Positions 22,554 to 35,118 of a stretch of DNA of 64,000 bases are shown one piece after another. The translations under genes were made by a program, and so were the position numbers. Every line of letters begins with the position of its first letter. The first letter of the stretch is position 1. Source of the DNA: Xenoacremonium recifei (taxonomy: Eukaryota > Ascomycota > Sordariomycetes > Hypocreales > Nectriaceae); the NCBI GenBank assembly GCA_012184525.1, contig WOFQ01000023.1:372001-436000 (forward strand). Direction: 5' to 3'. A model generated the notes under the pieces. That model was given only the letters and a program-made list of their open reading frames with translations, ran no database searches and was not told the DNA's origin.

Positions 22554-25284
22554 ATGGCGGTCCCCGTCAACCGGATTCTCCTCATTCTCTTCGGGGTTGC
22601 GGTGCTGGGCAGCCTCGCCTTTCAGACACTCTTCGCCAGCCACACCCGTGACCCTCATCGTTGCCGAGCCCTTCTCGAAAAGGGTCGTTGGATCAATGTT
22701 AAAGATGATGTTGCAGGACCTTACGACAAGTGGCAGCCTGAGGGATGTATGCTCAGCCATTACACGTCTGCCTCTATTCGACAGTGTTTCCAAGGCCGAC
22801 ACATTGTCTTCAGTGGTGATGCCGAGACTAGGCAGATTGCGTACGGGATGGCTCGGTTGGTGAGTTGGAATGGCGTGTTGAGTGAAGATTGTCGTGACTG
22901 ACTCGGTTTCTCTCACTTAGCTGCAACGAGACGAAGCCAACTGGGATCGCAGACACATTCGCCCTACCGTCCCCTTCAACCTTACCTACCACGGCGTGGG
23001 AATTCAACAACACTTGACCCCTTTCCTGGACTTCAGCGACAGCAACGACGAGGTCCAACTTGTGAAGGAGCTCAGGTTCATCGCAATCGAAGATGAAACC
23101 TCTCCGCCTGTCAGTCATCAGAAGGCCGCCGCTCTGGCCCTCCTCGGCACTCGCAAGCTGGACGATATCCCCAATAAGATGCAGATCGAGAACCTCAGCG
23201 CCGTTTTCACCAGGGAGTCCGATCTAGTCGGCTCGTTAAAAGATTTCCTGACTACACCCATGAAAGATGACGGCCCGGGAACGCAGGTCTTCTTCGCGCC
23301 GCCTCTCGTCCACCCGGGCGGTGGTCAGATGGGCGCGACAAAGCAGGCTGCCATGATGCAAGAGTGGCTTCACGAGCATGAGAGCGAGTTGAACATCCCC
23401 GTAGCATGGTCTTTCCAGCAGATGGTGGATGGCCAAGGAAAAGACATCTGGGTCCATTCCGACGATTCCTCCAGCAGCGCCGTGAGCGATCTCATCGCCG
23501 AAACGCAAGCCCTGATCCTGCTCAACCTACGATGTAACGCGATCAGTGACCGCATCCGCCACTGGCCCTACGGCCGAACATGCTGCACCGACTTTGGAGG
23601 ACAGCCTCTCAACCAGATTGTCATTCTCTGGATTGGTGTGATCTGGTTGGTTCTGTGCATCGGGGGTGAAATCATGGATCTCATTGCACGCCGAGACACT
23701 CCTCGATTCCGACTGTTTAATATGCAGGTCGGCGCCTTCGTGATGGCGTGTCTGTACTGTTACGTCGCAGATCGGACACAGCTGTTTCCCAAGGAGATGC
23801 GGACGATGGTCCCGTACAAGGACGCCGGCATCTTCTGTCTGCCTTTCCTCATCATCACCGTCCTCACCATCAGAAAATCGAAGTCGCCACCCGCGAAGCC
23901 AGGTTTCCCCGTCGTTGAGAAGGATCAACCATTCCTGGGCCGAGATCAAACTGAAGAATGGAAGGGTTGGATGCAGTGGTGTATCTTGCTGTGGCATTGG
24001 TGCCGAACCGAGCAGCTGGATCGCGTCGAGATCCTCGTCTTCATCCGTCTGCTTGTTGCTGCATATCTTTTCCAGACGGGGTATAACCACACTACCTTCT
24101 TCCTCATCAAGAAAGACTATTCGTTCCGCCGATTTATGGCCGTCGTCTTACGTCTCAACTTGCTGGACTGGACCCTATGTTTCCTCATGGGCTCGCAGTG
24201 GTGGACCTACTATTTCGCGCCTCTCTGCACCTTTTGGTTTGCCATCACCTGGCTCACTATGTTTATCGGCCATAAGCGGCTCAACGACAACGTTCAGCTT
24301 CTTCTTTGTAAGATGATCATCTGCGTTATCGTGGTTGGTTTCATCATTGGCAAGACTCCCTTTCTCGTCTGGCTGATAGGAATTATACGGAGCGTCTTCA
24401 AGGTCCACTGGTTGGCTAATAAAATCCAATTCCGCGTCGGCCTAGACATGCTTGTCACCTTCTGGGGCATGTTCACTGCTGTCGCAAATCACAGCATGAA
24501 AGAACCACTTCAGCCAGCTCTGCGCTACGTTTTGGGCTTTACTGGAGCCGTTGTTATTGGTCTCTACTGGTACGCGTCTGCCACTCTGCCACTGACATTC
24601 GATATCTATAAAAAGTGGCAGCCCTATATTGGCTTTATTCCCATTCTGGCCTGGATTGCTTTCAGGAATATGAGCAGCTTCTTCCGCAATTACAGCTCCA
24701 GGGCGATGATTTTTATCGGCAGATGTTCCCTTGAGACCTACATCCTGCAAACCCATATCTTCCTTGGTGCCGACTTCCAGGGCGTCCTACTTATTGATGG
24801 CCTACAAGGAAATCCCTCAAGCCTCCTCTTAGGCCGATGGAAATCAGTTCTGATTATCATGCCGCTCTTCTTCTGGGTCTCTTCCCAGACAGCCACCGCA
24901 ACCAACAAGCTCTGCGCCATCATTATGGACACGTCCCGATCTTCAGATGGTCCCGACCCCGCGCCACTTCCTCCTCCTACTTACTCCGATAAGGCTGAAA
25001 AGGCAGTCGATGCCGGCGAAGTGGGTGAGGTGAACGACGACATTGAGCTGGGAGACAACGCACCTCTTTTGGAACGCCGGGGCTCGAAGAACATCCTGAC
25101 CCGAGCAGCTGGGTATGTAGTTGGTTGTCGAATCGTGACCAAGATTGTCGATGCTGTTTTCTTCAGCCTCTACGGTCGTATGATCATTATGCTACTAGGA
25201 TTCTGGGCCCTCAACCTATGCAGTCCATGGCCAGTCCCTGCACAGGTACCAGACGGATTTACCCCTCACCGAGTTGGACCTTAA
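22554..25284 (+). CDS. Cas1-type polysaccharide O-acetyltransferase, copy A (GDS serine replaced by Ala)
   Basis: Large membrane protein of the fungal Cas1/CASD1 family (PF07779), which O-acetylates sugars of glycans in the Golgi. Exons 22554-22859 and 22921-25284 (intron GTGAGT..CACTTAG) give 889 residues. An N-terminal signal anchor precedes a lumenal PC-esterase-like domain (RCRALLEKGRW, WQPEGCMLSHYTS), then LNLRCNA and the CCTDFGG motif. A C-terminal block of about 10 TM segments follows, with EWKGWMQWCILLWHW, RLLVAAYLFQTGYNH and GRCSLETYILQTH. The GDS catalytic block reads FSGDAETRQIAYG at about residues 86-98, so the nucleophile Ser is Ala. The segment after the intron is also about 25 residues shorter than in copy B at 49397-52198. 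It may be inactive as an esterase-like transferase or have another role. Confidence 0.93.
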
Positions 25285-26625
25285 TTATTGCTTTTTCACG
25301 GCGTCTTGGGTCAGATCAGGGAAATCGAGCGACGGAAGTACATCATTAAAAGGATTGCGTAGGGTTACGCTATAATTGTATTAAACATTTCAATTTTACT
25401 TAGTTGTGCCCTTCTAGGGTAACTACCTTACCTGCGATTAATGAGCAACCTAGTGCTGCATTCATGCTTTCGATATCCGTAGAGAACCTCTTTTTAGTTC
25501 CCATGAAATGTCCGCGTATCCCCTTTCCCCTGGGGCTTCTCTTGTCGCGAAACCGTAATAAAATGTTCTATCTGGGAATCCGAAATGTTGGTTTCGATGG
25601 TGCAAATTAAAGTGACCAGCATCGCTGGAGAGAATAAACATAATTGAAGAATTATGACGGGGATTTTAGTTCTCCTGGATGATCAATCATACGCATGACA
25701 ATATTTTATTGGCGCCCTTGATTGTCACGAACGTTGACAATAAACAGAACGCTGATGAACTTGTACAGTTTCGGTTTTGTGGCTCATAGTAATCTTTTGA
25801 CGAATTTACTACCAGTCAAGAAAGGCAAGATGGCCGAGCGGTCTAAGGCGCTGTGTTCAGGAGCTATCAGACTCCATCTGAACGATCTCTTCGCAGTCTC
25901 GAAAGGGGCCTGGGTTCGAATCCCAGTCTTGTCAGAGTGCAATCTTTTTTTCCTTGTCCCGTCTGGTGAACGGGAATAGTATGTGTTTTTTTTTTTAATT
26001 AAATCTTTTTTCCCGGTTACACTCAAATCAATGGAGTGCAGATGCGACCAACACATTCGTTGTTCCAGGCGCGCTAGACGTAAACTTGTTAGGGTCATTT
26101 TCTGCCACTCTGCAAGGTGCGACAAGATCTCGGGATTCCATCTGTTACGGGGAAAAAAGGTTGTTCACAATTGCTACAAACACAAGACTAATCAGAATTA
26201 TGAAAACCCCAAGCCCAATTCAATGCTCTCTCTACGGAGTATGCTCATCATCCATCATCATAGTATCGCATTTCCCAATTCGGGCACAGTTAGCGATTCG
26301 ACGTCAACGGCATACTCTGTGGGTCTAAATCCGCGGATTGAGGCATAATTGCCTACAGCCAGTGGCCAAACTCAGTCTATTCTTGTTTTGGGGAAATGTG
26401 ACCCGAGATAAAGAACAGACGGCGGATAGGCCCGGGAATAGAAACCGCATATCATGGCCCTTGACACTGATAAAACCGAATCAGCGGTGGCCAATCTGAT
26501 GTCGTGCAATATTACCACGCATTGTTGTTAGACTCTACATATACCGTCGTTTCTCAGCTTTGTTTCTGGAGATTCTGGTTCGGTATCAATTGGGAAAAAT
26601 CCTCGCCTGGCCAGTGAACGCTATC
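25285..26625. other. Intergenic carrying a tRNA gene
   Basis: About 1.3 kb between the Cas1-type gene and the DUF3445 gene. Apart from the tRNA at 25824-25934 I see no gene. T-rich runs at 25941 and 25986 follow the tRNA. Confidence 0.5.
25824..25934 (+). tRNA. tRNA-Leu (anticodon CAG) with intron
   Basis: The acceptor stem GGCAAGA pairs with TCTTGTC (one G-U). The D arm is GCCGAGCGGTCTAAGGC. The anticodon arm is CTGTG-TTCAGG, interrupted by a 29-nt intron (25862-25890) one base 3' of the CAG anticodon, then T-CGCAG. The long variable arm expected of Leu and the T arm CTGGG-TTCGAAT-CCCAG follow. A T-run just downstream (from about 25941) would terminate RNA polymerase III. A- and B-box sequences are intact. 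Confidence 0.95.
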
Positions 26626-27858
26626 ATGATATCGCAGTCGTTGGCTCTCGAGAGCATCACCTGCCAGGGTATCGCTCTGGCCGGGGCCCTTTTGTGTCTC
26701 GCCTTTGGCGTCCTGTATTCAATCACAACGACGAAAGATGGGACTCGACTCAAATTGGCGGCAATCTTCGGTCTCAAGCGTCCTAAAGCCAGGACTCTCA
26801 GTGATCCGTCACTGGACCCCAAAGCGCTCCCTTACAAGACTCCTGTCCCGACCCCCTACCCCGACTGGTCGATCGAGTCTACCAAGCCCCTGCCATACCG
26901 TGCATTCCGATACGGGCCGAAGTACCATGTTACCATGGGACTTCGCACTATCCAACCTGAGGAATGGATTGAGTTGGACAATCACTTCCCCAAGTTTCAC
27001 GCGGAGAAGAAGGCTCGCATTGCGGAACGAGGCAGCAAATGCGTGATGACCGACCCTTCTGCATACCCCGCGGCCATGGAGCTTCTACAGGAACTTACCG
27101 ACTATCTACCAGCTCGATACCCGAGTTTATACAAACGGACCGAGACAGGCATCGACAATCTTTGGTCAGGCGAATCTTTCAATATCGTGGAGAAGCCTCT
27201 GAAGGAAGACCCAATGGCAATCTGTGCAAGGCTAGTCCAAGATGATCTCGCCATCATGATGGAGCGAGACGGACAGTACTTCTTGGTTGCCGGTGCTATT
27301 CTCCTGGCTGGATTCTGGCGATTGAGTGACAAGTTTGGCATGTGTCTTTCTGACATCCATACTTCCGGCGATGTCCCCCACTATAAGGAGAAGTTAGAGA
27401 CTGGCATGATGAGGTTCTTCAAGCGACTACAATGCAACCAGTTTTACAGCCGCAACAACTACTTTATTCAAGTCGACGATGCCTTGGCCTGGAGTTGGAG
27501 CATTGGCGACGAAGACTCACCATCGGTGAGTTGGGGCACAGCAGAGCAAGACAAGGCTATTGAGAATCACTACTTCCGATCGGAGCGGCAGAGCCTTCGA
27601 AGGCTCCCCAAAACAAGGGCAATAGTCTTCACAGTCCGTACCTATTTCCACCCCATAGTCGATATTGCGAAGGAGGACTACGTGCCTGGTAGACTCGCGA
27701 GTGCTGTCCGAAGCTGGGATGGCGATGTTTCGGAGTACAAAGGGAAGGAGAAGTATGGCAACGTCTTGCTGAAATATCTAGACGAGCAACACGAGAAACA
27801 AGTCGAAAATGGTCTCGAGCTCGAAAAGGAAGACGAGGTCAGGAAGTATCCGTGGTGA
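26626..27858 (+). CDS. DUF3445 protein (haem-dependent oxidative N-demethylase-like), membrane-anchored
   Basis: Single-exon protein of 410 residues matching DUF3445 (PF11927), a family that includes a haem-dependent oxidative N-demethylase for small amines. Conserved stretches are YHVTMGLRTIQPEEWIELD, ARYPSLYKR, EDPMAICARLVQDDLAIM, GFWRLSDKFGMCLSDIH and SERQSLRRLPKTRAIVFTVR. The start ATG at 26626 gives a hydrophobic segment at about residues 15-35 that would anchor the protein, probably facing the cytosol. The frame is open further upstream but without an ATG. A Lys/Glu-rich tail ends the protein. The substrate is unknown. Confidence 0.88.
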   Translation: MISQSLALESITCQGIALAGALLCLAFGVLYSITTTKDGTRLKLAAIFGLKRPKARTLSDPSLDPKALPYKTPVPTPYPDWSIESTKPLPYRAFRYGPKYHVTMGLRTIQPEEWIELDNHFPKFHAEKKARIAERGSKCVMTDPSAYPAAMELLQELTDYLPARYPSLYKRTETGIDNLWSGESFNIVEKPLKEDPMAICARLVQDDLAIMMERDGQYFLVAGAILLAGFWRLSDKFGMCLSDIHTSGDVPHYKEKLETGMMRFFKRLQCNQFYSRNNYFIQVDDALAWSWSIGDEDSPSVSWGTAEQDKAIENHYFRSERQSLRRLPKTRAIVFTVRTYFHPIVDIAKEDYVPGRLASAVRSWDGDVSEYKGKEKYGNVLLKYLDEQHEKQVENGLELEKEDEVRKYPW

Positions 27859-28919
27859 TGGCAGATTAGATGGAACGATGTCAATGGTAATGAATTTGCT
27901 ACGTTGAGATACCCGTTTACAACAGGAGAAGAGATAGGGGCAGTTTAGATTGACTTCAACAGCTTGACCTAAAACTTCCCATGGAAATAATAATCAAGGG
28001 CAATTGATGGTTTTCTTCCAGTGCCTCGTGGAGTCGGTTAGCTAACCATAATTTCGCTGTTCATTCCCGGTTCTACTGAAGGCAGAATTTCGTTAACATG
28101 AATCCCCCGGTTTTCATCCAGACATTTCTGAGCACTAAGAGCGTGCATTAAATTACATTCGGCGTTGTACGCGTATCATGAATATTCTTGACGTTAATTG
28201 AAACCCAAGATGGCTTATCAAATCGGACTGGGGGGTTCTCGATGCGCCGTATAGATTGACCAGATTGGGAAAAGCCGTCCCCGCGTTTCCGGCTGGCAGG
28301 CTTCATTGCCAGCCCAGAGGAAGAGCGTCAGAATCCTAGCGATAAAGACATTGGATAGACCCCCTCTAGATGCAGTAGTGCATATTGTCCTGTCCTTTTC
28401 CAGAAGAGGTTGCACTGAAAGAGGCCTTCTAGTAAAGAAGGCGGTTTACTAGACCTCACGCACCGGGGAAGTAAATCCGACAACGCCAAAACCCCTCCAG
28501 GCTTGTAAGAGTTTAAGATGCAAGGATTCGGCCATTCGCTTCATCGATTAAGATTCTCGGTATTCGGCAAGGGATCTTCATGTTCCTTGGAGTCGCTCAA
28601 CACCAATGTGCGCCTATTATTCTGGCCGTACTCAGTGCTGCGGCATCTTATCAGACGTCGCCTTTCTTGCCTTCATCGGGAAACGACTTGCACGTCTGCA
28701 CTAAGGAATTAGAGGGTCTTCCCCGCGTTTTGCTGCGCCAGATGATACGCTGTGTGATGCTGATCGTGGCGATTGCTGATTGCGCTGGCTGGAATGGCAC
28801 CTCTCGTCACCACACGAGTTGCTGCTCATCTCTTCCATCATTTCTCATGCTTGGAACAAGGTGCAAGAGTTCATTTCCCAGAAGTATCCTTATCAATCTC
28901 GCAAAACGATTTCTCCATC
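27859..28919. other. Intergenic, no gene recognised
   Basis: About 1.06 kb between the DUF3445 gene and the next regulator, both transcribed rightward. Only short frames without recognisable motifs. It must include the promoter of the regulator. Confidence 0.45.
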
Positions 28920-31082
28920 ATGAACATGACCCTTAATGACTTCCCTCCTAAGAAGGGTCTAGGTCAGAAAGCCAGCCGCGACAGGCGGATGTCTGTTCCA
29001 TCCTCCCACAACAAGAACAGCAAGAAGAATGGAAGAACAAACAACCAAGGCAGATCTCGAGCAGGATGCGTAACGTGCAAAGCCAAGCATGTATGAGCCA
29101 CTCTTTATTCCAACGTTAGCCCAACTCACTGACAGCAATCCAAGACCAAGTGCGACGAGACCAGACCAGAATGTCTGAAGTGCTCGCGGAGAGGCGTCAA
29201 ATGCGGCGGGTACTGGCGCGAGTTCAAATGGTCTTTCAAACACCAGCCAGACTCGGGAGAAGCCCCGTCGCAAGATTCTGAAGCCGCGTCAACGACGTCG
29301 AACAGCCCTTCCCAGGTCGTCAGCCAAGACTTTGCTTCTGCGCTGGAGAAGCTCTTCCCAGACACATCGGTGCCTATCGCTCCGCGGACTTCAGCATCAT
29401 CTTCGAGTCAGAACAGTGAAGATGCCTTGGACCTCCTTCTTCCCAGGTTTGAGGACATGGAATGGGTAGCCAACCCAGAGCTTGAGATGGACGCTTTCTC
29501 GACATTTTCCCTGCCGAATTTCCTTGACGAGGATGTATCTCCTACGACTCTCGTAGATCCAGTCTACGATATATCTGCAAATGCACCTCCGCCACCGCCC
29601 GTTCCGACACAGGACACCGAATTGACCCTATTTAGAGCACCTCCGATAATAGACTCTTCTTCCGTCCTCATCGTGAACTGGTTCGAACAAGTCTGTCCCG
29701 CATGGTCGGCTTTCGACTCCAAAGCGAACTTGAACCGCGAGATAGCAAACAGCTTGTGGCAGGATTCACAAGTCGTCTACGACTCTCTGCAAAGCATGTC
29801 CGCTTCCTTCCTCGCAACTCGCTTGCCATGGATGAACAAGCAAGCCGTGGATTTGATGCAAAAGGCGACAAGATCGATCCGAATTGAGATCCAGGCTGTG
29901 CGTGGTCAAGAAGTCTTCAAGACCTTGCCCACTGGGCTTTTGTTCTCTCTCTTTGCCCTTGGAACAACAGTATGCTGGGTTGACGCGAGCCAATTGGGTT
30001 TGCCTTTCCTTCGAGAAGCCAAAAGTCTCTTGGATCGTCTCAACAAGGAAAGCACCCTCTGCTCCTTCAAGGAATCGGAGATATTGCCTTTCTTCAACAA
30101 ATGCTTGACTTACTGCGAGATGCTACTAGCAGCTGCGGGCAATGAAGAGCTTCTGCCTGAGACTACTGAGAAATCTGCGAGGGATTCAACCTCTAGATCC
30201 TTTGACAAGACCGAAGAGGGCACGGATGTTGCGCCTCATCCATGGACTGGTATTTCAGCCAATGCATCTATTCTGTTTACTCAATCAATCAGTCTGTGTC
30301 GGAGATTCCGTCACCACGTGAGAGGCAAGAGAAATACTGCGCGGGACCTTCAGAATGCCATGGCACAGATCCAGATAGCCCGGGCACTTGAAGAGCGGCT
30401 GTTGGAGCTAGACTTTGGACAAATTTCGTCTGGTACCGATACTGGCGACCAAAGAACGCCTTGGCTTCATCTTGAAACCGTTGCCGAGGCTTACCAGTTG
30501 TCAGCGCTCTTGCACTTGTACCAAACATTCCCGGATCTGATCTGCAACCGTCTACCTCTTGAAGCAGCCATGTCAGACAACGATTATGTACCGTGGGAGA
30601 AATGGATTATTCCCTTAAGCCTTCGTCTCACCAAGGTTCTTGAGCGCATTCCTCCCGATTCTGGGAGCCGGGTGATACAGCCTTTACTTTACATTTCGGC
30701 GAGCACAGGGCTTCGCTATGATGCTCTGACTCTATTCAATGCGTGTCACCAAGCATCCAATACACAGGCAGAGCCAACGGTGTATTCGTTTTGTGACACC
30801 CAAGATCTCTCATCGGATACTGATGCGGATCTTAGTGCGACTGAGATGATCCCAGCTCCGAGCTTGGTTTCGAAGTCTTCAATTGACATCAGCAATGCTC
30901 GTCACTTCATCATGCAACGACTGAGCATGCTTGAGAATAGCTTGCCCCCAAAGCCGATCAGGGTAGCGAAAGAACTTGTCCGGATGATATGGCAGGGGTA
31001 TGATAATGAGCCTCCGCAGTCCACGAGTGTCCACTGGGTTGATGTGATGGAAGAGAGCAATCTACGGACGATGTTTGGCTGA
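28920..31082 (+). CDS. C6 zinc-cluster transcription factor with Fungal_trans_2 region
   Basis: Nuclear regulator of 702 residues. Exons 28920-29090 and 29145-31082. The intron (GTATGA..ATCCAAG) splits the zinc cluster. With this acceptor the spacing is canonical: C-x2-C-x6-C-x6-C-x2-C-x6-C (GCVTCKAKHTKC, then DETRPEC, LKC and SRRGVKC), at about residues 50-76. The alternative upstream CAG acceptor would add three residues and break the spacing. A basic stretch precedes the cluster and could be a nuclear localisation signal. The body resembles PF11951 regulators, with VLIVNWFEQVCPAWSAFDS, LPTGLLFSLFALGTTVCW and a C-terminal RHFIMQRLSMLENSLPPKP. The target is unknown. Confidence 0.9.
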
Positions 31083-31799
31083 GAGTACATGATAATGAAT
31101 AACACGAGCACACGTATCCCTTGGGATCTTTCATTCCCCTTTTACACCCCTGTTTATGACCTCACTCCTTCAAAAACTCACTGGGGCCTCCCCTCGAGGA
31201 CTTGTTAATCGAGTCCCTGTCCGTTCTCGGAACTATTGCTTGTTGAAGGGCTAGACAGGAGTATAACGGAATATGCACCCGAATTCTCCCCGGACTAATA
31301 TCACTATGATCTTTGTTTAGATATTCAGCAGGGAGATAAATAGCTCTTGAGTAGGAGGAAATTTGATGAGACAATAAATACATAAGTTCTAACGGGATTC
31401 CCACTTGGGGCCTCAGCTTCCCAGAAGCGATGGATCGTAATGCCAGCCAGCGTCTTCTTAAGCTTACCCGCACCGTAACGAGAAGGAGAGCGCAGAAAAC
31501 AAACCTCCGCTTATTAAGAGAGTTGCAAGGAGTGCTCAGACCTGGTGAGATGGAAGAAGGCATTTATTATCCCCGTTTGAAAAGCTTTAATTATCTCCTG
31601 GAATTCGTCACGTCGTGCAACTCGAAAATGAAAGGATTTTCGGAAGCACTGCGCCTCTCGGTTCTCGCCGGAGACTTATGATCCCTGCACACTGTTTAGA
31701 GACACTCCGTACTTTATAAAGACCTCCGAAATACGAGATCTACATCCCACATACTCAGCATCGCCTCATTCTTCGACCAGCAAGACAATCCATAGCAGC
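31083..31799. other. Intergenic, promoter of the amidohydrolase
   Basis: About 720 bp. A TATA box (TATAAA, 31715-31720) lies 80 bp before the amidohydrolase ATG. Nothing else recognised. Confidence 0.5.
31715..31720 (+). promoter_or_regulatory. TATA box of the amidohydrolase gene
   Basis: TATAAA 80 bp upstream of the ATG at 31800, a normal spacing for a fungal core promoter. Confidence 0.5.
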
Positions 31800-32978
31800 A
31801 TGAGATCGAAACGTTTGGCCACTTGTTTCTTGGCATCATTTGCCCTCTGGGGCGTGTCTGCCACGAAAACGACGATCAAAATAGACGTGCATGCTCACTA
31901 CGTGCCCGACTTCTACGCGACAGCTTTAGAGGAAGCTGGGCAGACACCGGGCCCTGATGGAATGCCCTCAATCCCGGTATGTGCTTGTTTTCTTGGGTTT
32001 CCCTGTCGAATGGCTGTTAACGCGTCCTGCTAGACGTGGACGCCTAAGTCTCAACTCCAATTCATGGAGGAACAGGGAATAGAGAAGGCTTTTCTGTCCA
32101 TCTCGAGTCCAGGCGTATATCTCAATGTGCCTTCCAGAGACGCGACGAAAGAGGCCACTGCCCTCGCTCGCCAGGTCAACGTCTACGGATCGCAAGTAAA
32201 ATCACAATATCCCGACAAGCTTGGCTTTTTCGCATCACTTCCCCTCCCTGATGTTTCGGCAGCCCTTGCTGAGATCGAGCACTGCTTCACCAAGCTTGAC
32301 CCTAAGCCTGATGGTGTTGTGCTGATGTCAAACTTCTACGGAATGTACCTCGGGGATCCAGACTTAGATCCTGTCTACGAGGCACTGAACAAGCTCAATG
32401 TGACAATCTTCGAGCATCCAACGACTCCATGCACACAGTTCAACGAGTTGAGGTTCAACACCAACGACTCTGCTCCCGCATTCACAGAAAAACAGTGGCA
32501 AGCACTCAACAGGCCTGTTGCAACTCGGCAGTTTGCTGCACCAACGCTTGACTTTCCCTTCGACACGGCTCGTACCTTTGCCGACTTGTTTTACTCCCAA
32601 ATCCCATCTCGTTTCTCTAACATCCAATGGATCATCCCTCACGCTGGCGGTGGGCTGGTTCCTACATTAGATCGTATCGTCGGATACAGCATTCTCTATC
32701 CCAATCTCAACCTGACGGAGGCTTCCATGAAGCAAACGCTTGCTAAGAACTTCTACTTCGACCTCGCAGGACCGTGGCCCGTTCCATATGCAATTCCTTC
32801 ATTGCTTCGGTGGGTGGATTATACTAAGTTGCTCTTTGGGAGCGACACGCCTTTCACCCCCTGGGCCTCGGCCGCAATTATAGCTGAGTCTTTCGACGCG
32901 GAGATTGACGGTGTTTTCAACAATACAACTGAGGCTGAGGCCGTAGGTTATGCCAATGCTCAAAAACTATTTGGGTGA
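31800..32978 (+). CDS. ACMSD-type amidohydrolase/decarboxylase with secretory N-terminus
   Basis: Amidohydrolase-2 family protein of 373 residues, exons 31800-31976 and 32034-32978 (intron GTATGT..GCTAG). The family includes 6-methylsalicylate, gamma-resorcylate and ACMS decarboxylases. Metal-binding DVHAHY (HxH) occurs near residue 30, the mid-protein metal His lies in IPHAGGG, and the late Asp in LLFGSDTPFTPW. The overall pattern (SISSPGVYLN, GFFASLPLPDV, EHPTTPC) is close to fungal salicylate-type decarboxylases. Unusually, the protein starts with a classic signal peptide (MRSKRLATCFLASFALWGVS) and has several N-glycosylation sequons, so it may act outside the cell or in the secretory path. 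A broken purine-synthesis gene lies downstream on the other strand. Confidence 0.88.
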
Positions 32979-33289
32979 AAAAGGGTTTTCAATTGCTAGT
33001 CAAAGATGGAAATTTTAAATACACAGAAGCCACGGGATCTTCAAAAGCAAATTTCATTACTTTCAGCTTCAGATCGAGTTTCTCTCATTACTACTTATCA
33101 TGATCACTTGGCCTCAATACATTGGTCCAGGACATCTATTGAGGTTCACTTCAACTCCTTCGTGTTGGAATTAGTTTCATGTTACTCAATTGGCTCCATA
33201 GACAAGCCATATGGCTCCGTACAGCACTCTTCAAACTCGCGTTGAGTGATTGCTCTAATCATACTGTCAAATGTCGTCATGCGTGCATT

Positions 33290-35118
<1,829 letters not shown>

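Noticed and set aside
23527..24090. 187-codon minus-strand frame
   Set aside because: Antisense to the conserved TM block of Cas1-type copy A.
29131..29144. Using the GACAG acceptor at 29131-29135 in the C6 regulator
   Set aside because: It would put nine residues between the second and third Cys of the zinc cluster; the AAG acceptor at 29142-29144 gives the canonical six.
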